From Chamaecyparis obtusa (lineage: Eukaryota > Streptophyta > Pinopsida > Cupressales > Cupressaceae): a DNA stretch of 64,000 nucleotides. The first letter of the stretch is position 1. Every line of letters begins with the position of its first letter. This document shows, one piece after another, positions 11,967 to 23,120 of the stretch. The DNA lies in NCBI GenBank assembly GCA_027943335.1, contig BSBK01002798.1:1116001-1180000 (forward strand). The letters run 5' to 3'. Below the pieces are notes generated by a model that made no database searches, was not told where the DNA came from, and was given only the letters and a program-made list of their open reading frames with translations. Position numbers and translations under genes: made by a program.

Positions 11967-13394
11967 TGTTGGCATCAAGCAAGGATAACCGGTAAGCCTG
12001 CTACCGGTACAAGTATTGTCATTGATTGGCAAAAGAGGATCTAAAGAGATCTGTATGAGAAGAGGTTGGTTTGACAACCGGTGACACAAGGCAAGAAAGA
12101 AAAGACTGTAAATCAAGAGCAACCGGTCACTACGAAAAGTCTCAGCAACCGAGTAATGTATACAATTAAGGAAAGAAGGATTCACCATCAACTGAGGACC
12201 TATATACAACCGGTGTCAACAAGCACAGAGGAAGAAAAGGTGCAAACCAGTGTCAACAATACAACCGAGGATAATGTGCTACCGGTAAGCAAAGGAAGGA
12301 ATAGGGACAGGTTAAAGCTCTTACCTATTCACAACATAAGGATCTCAACCGATCAAGAAAAGACTTCAGTGTGATACAATAAACCAGGGAAGTCATAGTC
12401 AACTATCTGTTTCAACCAACTCTTTGACCAGGATTTATTGCACTAAATCCGAAAGACTTTGAGTTAACATGATGATCGATTTGAGGCATGTTAGAAGGTT
12501 TTAAAGCCGAAATCTATGGCTTTAAAACAAGGAGTTATCTCTTGTGAAGGAAAGGTGCTTGACACACATCTATTGCTTTCTTCATAAAGAAGATAAAGCA
12601 AAAGCATGTATTGGATGTTTCCTCAGTAAACTAGTACTCCACTAAGTGATGTATCTGAAAGGGATATGTAGTTAGGTCATGCATGAGAGGCGCAATTAGG
12701 GCAAGAACTCTATATATTCTTCTGTCTGTTGAGAATAGAGGTTTCCTTCATTCTATCAAGTAAAAGAGTGAACCTGTATGCTCAAGAAGCTAGGGTCAAA
12801 AGAAGTGAGAAGAAGAGAGAAAGAAGAGAGTGCAAAGAAGCACAACAGTAAAGGAGAACACACCTACGGCAACCGATGATGCTTCTCAGTTGAGCACAAA
12901 TAGAGATCTTATCAGGCTATGCAAAGCCACTTGTAAAAGGTCAATCTTTTTATTGTTGTCTTGCAACTACAATAGTTAAATCTCAGTATTTGGGTGGACT
13001 CTAACAAGTCCCTTGTATCAAATCCCTTAACCAGGTGACATCTTTCAAGGTGTTCTAAGTCCTCTAACTAAGCAGGCACTAACCGGCCTTATTGTAACAA
13101 ATCCCTTAACCAAGTCGCATCTAATAGTGTTGTAATCCTTAAACCGGGAAGGGTCCTAACAGCGCGTACTCTAGAAGAGTACAGAATTTGTGAGGTCTCC
13201 TCACACCGTGGTTTTCACCCTAATTGGGTTTCCACGTGATAAATTTGGTGTCACTGTGTGATTGTTTGCTTGATGTTATTTTATGCTTGAATCTGTTTGG
13301 CTTACAGTTATAAGTATACTTCACCAGATTTAAAGAGAAAAGTTTTAGAGGTGTTGATTCACCCATCCCCTCTCAGCACCGGTTGGGACTGTCA
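11967..13394 (+). mobile_element. Solo LTR (1,428 bp), Copia-like
   Basis: Starts TGTTGGCATCAAGC and ends with CTCTCAGCACCGGTTGGGAC and TGTCA. It is flanked by CGGAG (11962-11966) and TGGAG (13395-13399), a 5-bp duplication with one mismatch. The ending CCCCTCTCAG-x-ACCGGTTGGGAC is a common 3' end of plant Copia LTRs. ACCGGT/AACCGG motifs recur through it. No internal domain is attached, so it is a solo LTR left by recombination. Confidence 0.65.
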
Positions 13395-13399
13395 TGGAG

Positions 13400-14799
13400 A
13401 AGGAAGTCTCACATGAAGGTGTGATTTGCAATCATGATAGTGTTGTTGTACCAGTTTATGCAGACAATTTTCAAAGGGGTGCACTTGATAGAACAACCAA
13501 TTTTGATGAGCAACCAAAACTAGGGGATAAATGGCATGAGTACCATGATGTAACCATGAAGTAATTTGAAGCAACCGCTAATTTGTTAATAATGAACAAT
13601 AGTCCTTATGCTCTTATTGTCATAAGATGTCAAATATTAAGTTTCAGGTTGACATGAGTTTTGTAAATCACTTTGCTAATGCTCAAGATTTCAGGTCTAA
13701 GCATAAGGAAGTGTTTGTTGTTTCAATTTTCCCACAAGGTAAGATTGTTCCTTGTTATTTGAAGATTATCATAATGAAGGAGCATAAGGTATGTAAAGTT
13801 TTTGCTTGTATGGATATAGCAAGAAGTTTAAATGAATATGGGAATCATGGTATTAAAGTTTTGATAGTAAAAGCTAAAACTATGATAATGCAATATGATA
13901 TTGCATGGTTTGTCAAAGGTGACGCTTCTTCTAGTTGGCTAGTAAATGATCTCCTTCACTCACTAACCAATAGGAGAGTATTACATATCTTAAATTTGTT
14001 GAATGGGCTGTATTCCAGCAGCGTACAGCTAATTGGGGATGACATTTCAGATTTGGGTCCTTCGTCTCTATCTTACACTTCAATGTTTAAAAATTGTCCT
14101 ATGAGGGTAATAATGAGATTTCCAAATTTTGCAATGACAATTGCAGATAATTGCATGGAATTGTGTGCACATAATAGTTTCACTCTCTAAAACTCTTGGG
14201 AATTGGATGTTGATGAAAACTTACCAATCCATGGCAACAAAGGCAAATCAAAGGATAGTATAAATCAGATTTTCAAACTTATTGCTACTGACGACTTTGA
14301 AGTGATGTGTGCGACTACGTTTGGAGATGTATTGAAATCTATCTCCGATTTTATGTTGAGTGTGCTTGATGACGAGGACATAATGAATCCGAGAACACAC
14401 ATGTGTGGCAGGTTTTCACATGATAGCAGAGTTTCAGTATATAATTATATCCGAATAGAGCAGCGAAAACATAGTGGGAATAAGAGGCAAGAAGAAAAAA
14501 TCACTTTTTGACTACAGCAGTCCTACCAATACACAAGAAAACCAAATAGAGACTTTGCATATGTCATTAGGTAATGAGAGTGATAGTTCTCCAACATGGC
14601 CATGGGATCCATGAATTTTAATGATGGATGGTTTGCATCTTAGCAGGTTGCTTCATATTGTGACAGAATTTGACAAAGATACTGAGTTCAGTTGTATCAA
14701 GATATGTGATAAAGAAGTTTATAGGTTTATTTGGGTTCTTGGTATTGCCATGCAGTTTCAAGATTGCTCAAGGACAAGCAATCTCTATGAAGGGAGGAC
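13400..14799 (+). pseudogene. Unknown open frames before the 3' LTR
   Basis: The longest stretch (13627-14190, 187 codons) includes VDMSFVNHFANAQDF and VFACMDIARSLNEYGNHGIK; a second (14203-14511) includes INQIFKLIATDDFEVM; a third lies at 14621-14839. They could be pieces of one former protein separated by stops. I recognise no domain. The polypurine tract at about 14789-14799 ends the internal region. Confidence 0.4.
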
Positions 14800-15058
14800 T
14801 GTAATGTCTCCTTTTATTTCGACATTAAAAATTAATTAAATTATTATTATTTAAGTTGTCGAAAAATAATAAAGTTAATGAAAACTTAATCTTATTATTT
14901 AATAAAGTAATTAAAGTGAGTTTATTGTTCAGTTAAGCAAAAATTTACTAAAGTCACTTTATTATTATTTCCCTCAAGTTCAGATTAACTTATAAGAGAG
15001 GGTAAATCAAAAGGCTAAGGAAAGGGAAAGCCAAGAGTAGTTTCAACTGAGTATTAAG
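14800..15058 (+). repeat. 3' LTR of the old element, truncated by insertion
   Basis: Starts TGTAATGTCTCC right after a purine tract and tracks the 5' copy up to GAGTAT, where the 5' copy has its TATAAAA box. The following bases are the start of the Copia LTR (TGTTGAGTATG at 15059), so the younger element landed in the promoter box of this LTR. Confidence 0.6.
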
Positions 15059-16033
15059 TGTTGAGTATGTTGTCACTGATGTCAAAGGTTGGCGATTTGT
15101 TTAAATTTCACAGAATTGGTTTGCACTACTTGACGTGCTTGATCTGCTTGTCAGTTGATTGTGTATCCACTTCCTTGCCATGTCAAATTATTTGCCAAGC
15201 AATCATTTGATTTCTCAAAAGGCAACTTCATGAATCAAGCTATTTCTAGGAGGTGTTGTAACCAGTTTGGAGAACCAACATCTAAATGAGTTAGAGTATG
15301 GTCTGAGCTAGACGTATGTAATCTATGCTGGGCATGTTATTTGCTGAGAAAAAAATGGTAGCCCAAAAAATCTTGGAAACGTGTAAAGGGGGAGTATGAA
15401 TCATGCATTTTTTATTTTATGCAGCTGAGCATTATTTTCAGGAGTCGTGCTGGAAGTGCCTGTTCAGTCATGTAAAATTAAAAAGAAACAAGAACAAATA
15501 CACGTGAAGCTGTTTTTGGATGTGAATGTATTTTGTGCGTTGAGTAGGCCCAAATATGTTGTGCTGGAATTTTCTGGGAAGTTTTTTAATTGCTAATTGT
15601 TGACTGGGAATATATAACATGGGCAGCTGGACTGAAATATATAATTGCTAAGTTACCGGTTCGAGCTCGGTTCGAAGTTCAAGTTCAAAGAACCGGTTCG
15701 CAAGTTCGACAAAATTTTGAAAAGGGGTTTGGGTTTGGGTTCAAAAACACATGTAAGATTTTTTAAAATATATATATATATACATATTTATGAAGCCTAG
15801 AAGCATGAGTTAAAATTAGAATGTCACATGGTATCATAAAAACAACATTTAAACAACAAAAACACCATAAACTTATAATCATAGCATCATGAATCGTGAT
15901 TATACCATCATATACTTCAAGTTCAACATCAAAGATTCAAAACATTAAAACTAAAATTATCATAACATCAAGTTCAACTGTTCAAGTATTCATTGTTTCA
16001 AACTTTCAAGTTCAACTAATGAATTAAAAATGT

Positions 16034-18420
16034 ATTAATCTTCATCTTCATCTTCTTCTTCAACATTAGTTGACTCAGCAATAGAGCTAAGGCCAATGGG
16101 ATCAGCAGCAGCAACAATAGTATTGGCGTCAAAATCTGCAAAATCATCAAAGTGCAAGCCGAGAAGTGGAAGCATCCAAGTCCGCAACCTCTGCATTTAC
16201 ATCCCACCTCTTCATGTCCCCTTCTTTGTATTCATTAGTCTTGTGTGAGAGAAGATGCAAGTTGTAATGCACAAATCCCAAGTTCTCTGCTCTTTTTTAT
16301 TGCAATCTATTGCGCTTCACTGAGTGGATGAAAGAATATGTGCTCCAATTTCTTTATGATGCAGATGAACTAGCAACCTATGAAGACAAGATAAGGTAAG
16401 TAGTTAAAATAAAATCATAAAAATTACTTGCTAGTCATGAAGATAAAGTAAATTAAAAATAAAACTTACTTGTGATATAATTTTTATTGCAAGGGGCTGC
16501 AATGTTTGGAATCTTTGGCCATGGAGGTACCACCAACTATGAGCATCCTTCCTAAACCAATGACGAGGAGCATCATTACTTAGACCTCTTGCATTCACAA
16601 ACTCTATGAACTCATCCGTAATCATATCTCTCATATCATCATCAGGAAAGAGTCTTTCAAATGTTGCCTTGTATCCATCAGACACTTCTAAATCTCTATA
16701 GGGTGGTAGTCTTCCTAGTAGATCAAGATATTGGTTGCTATAATATTTGGGCGTCAATGCATAGGCAAGCAAATGTAGAGGTGTGGTCATTTGGTTCCAT
16801 CGTTCTACAATAATTGTTTGCAATTGTTTGAAGAGGGTCTCTTTGGGATCTTGCTCTTTTTCATTTACAATTTGTTTGGTCTTCTCAAGTGTTGAATCTA
16901 TGCCATCATAGATCTCTCCAAAGCAAGGCCTCTCCATGTCAGCGTACCTAAGCATGCTCATAATGGGCTCAGTGAACTTAATGATATATTTCACACGTTC
17001 CCACCATATGTCATCCAATATCCTTCTCTTTATTGAAGCTGCCCTCTCACTATTGCTTTGCTTCCATATAGCCCAATTGTTGCTGATTACCATATTGCAA
17101 AGTGCCTCTTTCACTTGCACCAGTCGTCTCAAGACGATTAAATTTGATGCAAAACGAGTTTCAACAACCTGTAACAACTATTAGATAAAATGCTTTATAA
17201 AAGAATACACATTACACAATAAAAAAAATAAAAATCAGAAATTGTAAGATACAAATTTTTTTTTAAATTCACTTACCTCAAGTAACTCCAAACGTGAGAA
17301 CATTCTGAATATTCCTTGAGTCATGTGATGGCTTGTGATGAACATCTGGATGTCCTCAGCCTCTGCATACACCTCCTTGATCCACCCAATTGTGTTCCCA
17401 ATCTTTTGTAGAATAAGATTGAGTGAATGGACTGCACAAGGTGTCCAAAAGATATGCAGATATCGCTCTTCAACCAACAAACCAGCAGCTCTACAATTCT
17501 TTGCGTTGTCTGTTATGACTTGACAACATTACTAGCACCCACTTGTTCAATGGCAGAGATGAGAATATTAGCAATAAATTGCCCATCTTTTACTTGTCCC
17601 TCACAATCCACCACTTTCAAAAACATTGCCCCTTTAGGGGACACCGCTAGGACATTGATCAAGGGACGATTTCTAGCATCTTTCCACCCATCTGAAACAA
17701 TTGTTACCCCTGTCTCGATCCATGAATCCTTTATGGGCTTCAATTGATCATCAATCCACTTGACCTCTTGATCCAACAAGGTGGTTCGTATTCTCTCAAA
17801 ACCGAGGCCCTGATACCCTCTTGGAGCTTCATTGGCACTTTTCAACATCTGTCTCCAATATGGAGAGCGAGCAACATTAAAAGACAGCCCATTTGCAAAC
17901 AAACATCTTCCCACATCAATGTCGGCAATTTCCCGACTTTGATTTTGAAATGCAGTTTCTAGTGGTCCCTCTCTTTTGTGTGTAAGGCCAAGGGGTTCTT
18001 TTTCAGGCTCACGGGTAGCTGTGGTAGTAAAAAAGGGGTAGTCTTCTATCACAACATCTATGGGGGGTTGTGTTACCTTTACTTTTTTTTTACTTTTACT
18101 TCTATTGCCAATGCCATCAATTGAATTTTGCCTACGTTCTTCTCTCTCTTTTGCTGCCTCATACTCTTGAATATACTTTAGTACAATTTCATTGGGTACC
18201 CGTATAGTTACACCTCTTTTTCCAAGGCATTTCTTGACTCCTCTACCAAGGTATCCACACAAATGGCCTACCACACGAAATTATGAGCTATTTCTTTCTA
18301 CATCACAACCCCTACATTTCCAACAGAATGCACCACCCCCTAGAAGGACTCTTATAATATCAACATGTTTTCACAAAGGAGAATCAGAGTGGGGTTCTAT
18401 TCTTTGTTCGGTATTGCCTA
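16034..18420 (-). pseudogene. hAT transposase (BED finger, DUF659, hATC), degenerate
   Basis: From the N-terminus: a BED-type finger with WKCRGCDVERNSS and HLCGYLGRGVKKC, broken by a TAA between the two halves (near 18280); a DUF659-like region with SDGWKDARNRPLINVLA (catalytic Asp in SDGW); TDNAKNCRAAGL reached through a one-base frameshift near 17520; FWTPCAVHSLNLILQKIG; ETRFASN; HWFRKDAHSWWYLHG; and a C-terminal dimerisation piece SxRNWSTYSFIHSVKRNRL with two stops. Short introns with GT..AG borders lie near 17180-17275 and 16390-16465. It ends at TAA 16034-16036 after an acidic tail. The stops and frameshift make it inactive. Confidence 0.82.
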
Positions 18421-18899
18421 CCAAGGAAGAGGTAGATGCTATTGTAGTTCCTTTTCCTATGGGAAGAAATTTCAAATTGTATACATATTCATTATTCAAT
18501 ATAAAACTTAACAGTTTAAAGTTTAAAAGCAAGAGAATGAAAAATTATCGAAAAAATGGCTAAGATCTTATCATTATGGAGAATGAAAGAGAAATGAAAA
18601 AAATAAAAAACTTAAACAAAAATGAACATTGAAAAATAAAAAACAAATGAAACAAGAACTTACCTCTACTCATTGTAAGCTTGCAAAGGTGTATGTATGA
18701 GGCACAAACACTTGAAGAAAGCTCACAAACCAATCTTCCATCTCCTCCTTGCACAACCAAGAACTTGCTCTTTTGCTCTTGCTTAAGTCAAATAACCTAC
18801 TTGCACACCACAAATGAGAATGAGAAGTACAAATTAGCCATTCATAATGAACTTTTAGGGTTCCGGATGCCCAAAAAAATTAAATTTTGCAAATTATGT

Positions 18900-19110
18900 C
18901 ACTTAAGTGATGTCCAAGGCGCGGAGTTCGTCGAAGTTCGCTCGGGGTCCGCGGTTTTGGGACCTGGTCCGCCCGGGTTCGACCGTCTGGGCCACCAGTT
19001 CAAACTCGGTCCGAAAAATCGAACCCTGCCCGGACCCACAGTTGAACCAGACCCGAACCACAAACCAGTTCGCACCCGGGCCAATTCGGAGGGGTCTGGG
19101 GGCGAACACA
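18900..19110. repeat. GC-rich subterminal region of the hAT element
   Basis: Direct and inverted copies of GTTCG, CCCGGG and AACCAG words in an otherwise AT-rich window. Several overlapping open frames on both strands here are by-products of the GC-rich composition. Confidence 0.6.
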
Positions 19111-20226
19111 GTAACTTAGTATAATTGTGAAAAAGACTGGAAATTATCAGGGTGTCTCTTTTAGCAACATACTAGATGTTCTGAGTGTACTGTATTATGT
19201 TGTGAAGAGTATTATGTCATTTTCAAATATGAATAGTCTGTGATGGTTAAAAATGTAGTTAGAGAAAAGCGTGTTCTTTCTTTTTGACGGCAGTTGTGCA
19301 TGAATTTATGGGTGCTATGCATTTTTGGAAGAATTTTTAATGGTCGAAGGATTTGAGAAACTAACATATATGAGATTTGGTTGGAATCAAAATTATGTTA
19401 CGAGGTGCTTTTCTGGTAAAGTGTTGGAGCTGGAGTTTTCTTTTTGAGATATTGAGGTGAAGCTACGTTTCAAATGTTTCAGGTGTTGTGAAACATTTGT
19501 GGATGAGAAGATATAGAGTCAAGGATTTAGGGGTCATTTTGTTTTGTCTAAGTGTTGTGGTTTTTGTTTTATAGTTGTGTATCAGTTTGTACCAGCAGTG
19601 TATGAGTAATTCAAATAAAGGAACTGGGCAGTGGTATTAAATCGATGATCATGGAAAGGTTTTTGATTTAAGGTTGTTAGCTGTATGTGTGGTGTTAACA
19701 AAAGATAGTTGTGAATGAGCTTATACAGTGAATGTGAGTTTTGAAAAATTCAACGAGCTGTGTTACTGAGTAATTCTTGCCGGGTGTTTTTTGATGTGAT
19801 GTGTGTGAGTTATTAAAAGTTTATTGAGTTTTGTAACTGGGATTGGTGCCTCGGCTGACTGGAGTTGGTGCTTCAGTGTTTAGAGTTGGCACTCATTGAG
19901 ACTTGATGCTCAATGTGGGTTAGTGCTCACATATGTAATTTGGGTCGATGCCCATTGGGTCGGTGCCCATTTTGTAAATGAAAGCTTTATATGGCATGTT
20001 TTTTCACCCGCAAAGTTTTTCTATGAGAAATTTGGTGTTTGTGTCTTGATGGTTGCTCTTATCATGCTTTATGAATTTTCATGCATTTAAAGTTTATAAG
20101 TTCTAAAATACTGATTCACTCCCTCCCCACCTCTCAGTACTTCCTGTGTGCTCTTCAATTAGTATTAGAGCAGGGTGCCCTCGGAATTAGAGCTTAAACG
20201 CTTGGAAGTTGATTTGGATTGCACAC

Positions 20227-20952
20227 ATGGGTTCTCTTAAAGGTTTGGCTACGAATAGATCACTATTATTTCATGGTTTCAACTACATATCTTGGAGGAT
20301 TCGAATGTGCACTTACATAATGTCTCTTGGTTTGGATGATTGGTTAAGTGTGGAGACTACTTACACTATTTCTACTGCTCCTCCAACAAATGCTGCTGGG
20401 AAGAAGGATTTTGAAAACAATGCAAAAACCATGAATGCAATATTATGTGGCTTCTCAAAGACAGAATTTGTGGAGATCATGCATTGTGAAACAGCTCACG
20501 GCATGTGGGAGAAATTTCAAAATACATATGAAGGAGATGAGGAGGTTAAAAAGACCAAGCTACAAACTCATAGGATACAGTTTGAAAGTCTCAAGATGCA
20601 AGAAGAAGAGAACGTTGTTGCCTATCTTTTGAGAGTTGATGAAGTTGTAAATTCTCTTAAGGGGCTAAGTGAAAAGGTTGAAGACAATGTTGTAGTTCAA
20701 AGAATTTTAAGATCTCTATCTTTGAGATTTGATGCAAAAGTTTCAGCAATTGAAGAGATGGCAGATCTTAACACGATGACTATTGGCAAGATTCATGGCA
20801 TTTTAACAGCCTCTTAGATGAGGGCAAATTCTGATTCATCATCCAAAACGGAGGCAGCCTTCAAAGCTTCAAAGAAAGGAAAAGACAAGGAGTGTGTATC
20901 TAGTGAGAGTTCTGATAAAGAATCTGATTTTGAAGATGTACATTTCATATGA
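20227..20952 (+). pseudogene. UBN2-type Copia gag, N-terminal part
   Basis: From ATG 20227 (GSLKGLATNRSLLFHGFNY) it reads through WRIRMCTYIMSLGLDDW, FSKTEFVEIMHCETAHGMWE, RIQFESLKMQEEENV and GLSEKVEDNVVVQRILRSL. These are the characteristic UBN2/DUF4219 gag blocks that precede a zinc knuckle. A TAG at 20815-20817 follows KIHGILTAS, and a lysine/serine-rich linker continues to TGA at about 20950. The frame is resumed at 26443 on the other side of the Ty3 insertion. Gag packages element RNA. Confidence 0.8.
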
Positions 20953-20974
20953 AAGTTGAAAATAGGTTCCCGTA

Positions 20975-22002
20975 TGTAATATCCCTCCAGGGATATCCTT
21001 ATGAAGATAAATAAACATATATAATATTTTAATTATTTTATATTAGTTCCAAATTTCACATTTTTTTTGAACTAATATAAATTAATTAATAATATGAGAA
21101 CAAACTATAGTTATATTTTGGAGTTATTCTTATTCAAATTAATAAATACTTAATTTGAAGATGGTTTTGGAAATTCACGAGAAATCTACCGGTCATCTCA
21201 TTTAAATATGTATCGTGCGAATTGGTAAGGCAGACGAGATCTTGTTTGAGAACTTATTTGGCAGACAGGAAGAGATAATCTCCTTTCATCAGTGATCCTG
21301 GCCTATTGGAGAATACGACAAACAGTTGCCTGGACGTGTATATTTTAACAAAACATGGATTGTGAAGCATAGAGAGGCGGTGAGCGCATAAGTACAGCCA
21401 CGTATGAGTTCGCACTGTGAAGATTGGATGTTTCGTGCTTCCATGTAGACGCACTAAGAAGCAGACCAGATCGCGTGAGGACATGCAGGAGCCTTCACCA
21501 TAATAGTTACGATCACTGCTTCTTCCTGAGGGAATGTGTGACGTGGAGGACAACACCCGACACTCACCAGCACGTCTGTGATTTTGGACGTATATAGCAG
21601 AAGTTTCGAAGACGCACCAGCACGGGGAAATTTTGTGCGAACACTGCTTCCCATGGTTGATCGTTTCCAGCACACCGAACTACCAGACTATGCACAGGTG
21701 CACAATTCTGGATTTCCAACAGTTTATGTAATTATAATATTATTGAAAAATTGAACATTCAGAATCTAGGAATTCTGCGGTAATTAAAACTGAACAAGAG
21801 AAACAAGTTGTAATTTTTCAGATTGTGTTAGTCTGCTTGAACGTATCAAACAAGTGTTTAACAATAGGGACAGAGCTTAGTTCTGGCAACTACTAGCACT
21901 CACTAGGTTATTAAACATTCAATGGTTTCACACTCATGTACAATTTCAGAATTCAGGAGGAAAAATTAAACTTAGAGTTTAAATTCAACAAGGAATTTTA
22001 CA
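20975..22002 (+). repeat. 5' LTR of the chromovirus (1,028 bp)
   Basis: TG...CA ends, followed one base later by the primer-binding site. The first 74 bp recur as the truncated 3' LTR at 26369-26442. No target duplication is evident because the 3' end is truncated. Confidence 0.75.
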
Positions 22003-22035
22003 GTGGTATCAGAGCATTCAGTCCTGCCAGCCTGT

Positions 22036-23120
22036 GGGTACAAACATATGCAAAAGGGAAATTATAATTTCCGTAATACCCGAGTCAGGCAAAACAGAGA
22101 GCTTAACACCTTCATAGAGTCATCTAGTTCATCCTTACAGGTTGACATTGAAGATAGTCATAATGAGACAGACGAAGAAATAATCTTTGAACAAAACAAT
22201 AACATGGGGGAAGCAGATGACACTAGGAATATTATTGCAGCCTTACTTAGGAGCCAACAAGATATGCAGAACAATGTTAATCGTATGACTAATCTGATGA
22301 CTCAGTTCATGACTCACAATCTTAATCAAAATCAGAATAATGTTGGGCGTAATGGTGGACGGGAGGATCATTCAGTAAACAACCAGCTTGAGGGTTCTAC
22401 AACCTCATGACCCTCCATGCCGACTTTCCCCCTAGGAATCCTCAGCCTAAAAGAGAACCCTCCATTATAGAATTACAAGAAGAAATACATCAGGATTGGT
22501 TACAGTCAGGGGAAGAATTTAGAGCACCAATGACCTTCAGGGAATACTTGGATGTCGGGATGAAGCATAGGCCTAAGGGACAGCGAGGTTATAACAATGA
22601 ATTGCAGAGGAAAATTGGTAAGATGTATATCCCTTATTTTGATGGGTCAGGGAAAACATTAGCTAGAGCCTGGGTACAAAAACTTGACACATATTTCCAA
22701 TTGAATCCCATGATGGAAGATGAAGCAATCAAATATGTAGCCTTACATTTAGAGGGGGTAGCACATGAGTGGTGGCACCATGGGAAAATAACATTGGGTC
22801 ATGATTAGATCAGCACATATGCTACTTTCACTGAGAGACTTATAGATGGGTTTGATTCTAAAGATCCTGAACTTCATCTTAAGGATTTAACCCAGCTTAA
22901 ACAAATAGGGACAGTGGAACAATATATATTTGAATTAGAAAAATTAGCAGTCCTAGTAACTGAGATTACTGAGAGACAAAAAACTGTGATATTCATAGAT
23001 GGGTTATCTGATGCTCTCAAAGGTTGGGTCAAATCCCTAAATCCTCCATCTTTACAGACAGCCATTGAAAAGGCAAGGGAATTGGAACCCTCTTCAAAAG
23101 GGAAGAGGGTTCCAATTCCC
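22036..23120 (+). pseudogene. Ty3 gag (retrotransposon gag domain), zinc knuckle deleted
   Basis: An N-terminal acidic, asparagine-rich part ends at a stop near 22408. The gag core then includes PMTFREYLDVGMKHRPKG, KMYIPYFDGSGKTLARAW and ALHLEGVAHEWWHHG; a stop follows at 22806-22808, and the domain resumes with GFDSKDPELHLKDLTQLKQ and VIFIDGLSDALKGWVKSL. It should be followed by a CCHC zinc knuckle and the protease DSGA motif. Instead a perfect inverted repeat at 23077-23120 joins gag to the middle of protease. Confidence 0.78.
23077..23120. repeat. Perfect 19-bp inverted repeat (hairpin) at the gag-protease junction
   Basis: Arms 23077-23095 (GGGAATTGGAACCCTCTTC) and 23102-23120 are exact reverse complements around a 6-base loop AAAAGG. 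The left arm encodes gag residues (RELEPSS); the right arm is immediately followed by the protease residues [13 protein letters not shown]. Confidence 0.95.

Larger units (their letters stand above)
4110..15058 (+). mobile_element. Old non-autonomous LTR element carrying a PDS5 fragment
   Basis: About 255 bp at 4110-4365 recur at 14800-15058, both starting TGTAATG; the second copy follows a purine tract (GAAGGGAGGAC), as a 3' LTR follows its polypurine tract. Between them no gag, protease, reverse transcriptase or integrase is recognisable. Instead there is a PDS5-like fragment and several unknown open stretches, so it resembles a large retrotransposon derivative. The repeats differ visibly, so the insertion is old. 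The 3' LTR breaks off where the Copia LTR begins at 15059, and its remainder was not found, so no target duplication can be checked. Two younger insertions (7678-11347 and 11967-13394) interrupt it. Confidence 0.65.
15648..19119 (-). mobile_element. hAT DNA transposon with intact ends
   Basis: The 3,472-bp element is bounded by inverted ends CTAAGTTACCGGTTCG (left) and, reading inward from the right, CTAAGTTACTGTGTTCG. An 8-bp target duplication TATAATTG lies at 15640-15647 and 19120-19127. Length, 8-bp duplication and the transposase remnant all fit the hAT superfamily. The right terminal 200 bp (18900-19110) are strikingly GC-rich, with repeated GTTCG/CCGGG words; the left end has ACCGGTTCG and GTTCGA words. 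These are likely subterminal transposase-binding repeats. Confidence 0.85.
15059..20157 (+). repeat. 5' LTR of the UBN2 Copia element (split by a hAT transposon)
   Basis: Begins TGTTGAGTATG and ends near TTCACTCCCTCCCC / CTCTCAGTAC and CTCTTCA, a typical Copia LTR end, just before the primer-binding site. Removing 15648-19127 leaves about 1.6 kb. At 19838-19975 there are seven degenerate copies of a motif like GGTGCC(T/C), spaced 10-30 bp. Confidence 0.6.

Noticed and set aside
12081..12374. 97-codon open frame rich in TSTEE and NNTTE words
   Set aside because: It lies wholly inside the solo LTR 11967-13394 and has no domain.
15765..15785. TA dinucleotide run (also at 353-362 and about 36790-36810)
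   Set aside because: Simple AT-rich microsatellites, common in such introns and LTRs; not informative.
18681..19124. Overlapping plus- and minus-strand open frames of 60-147 codons
   Set aside because: They lie in the GC-rich hAT terminus and have low-complexity proline/glycine/arginine composition; a composition effect.
21254..21673. 139-codon minus-strand open frame inside the chromovirus 5' LTR
   Set aside because: No recognisable domain, located in an LTR, and overlapping another open frame. Treated as chance.
22004..22015. tRNA-like sequence TGGTATCAGAGC (also at 41445-41456 and 52612-52624)
   Set aside because: These are retrotransposon primer-binding sites complementary to initiator tRNA-Met, not tRNA genes; no cloverleaf surrounds them.
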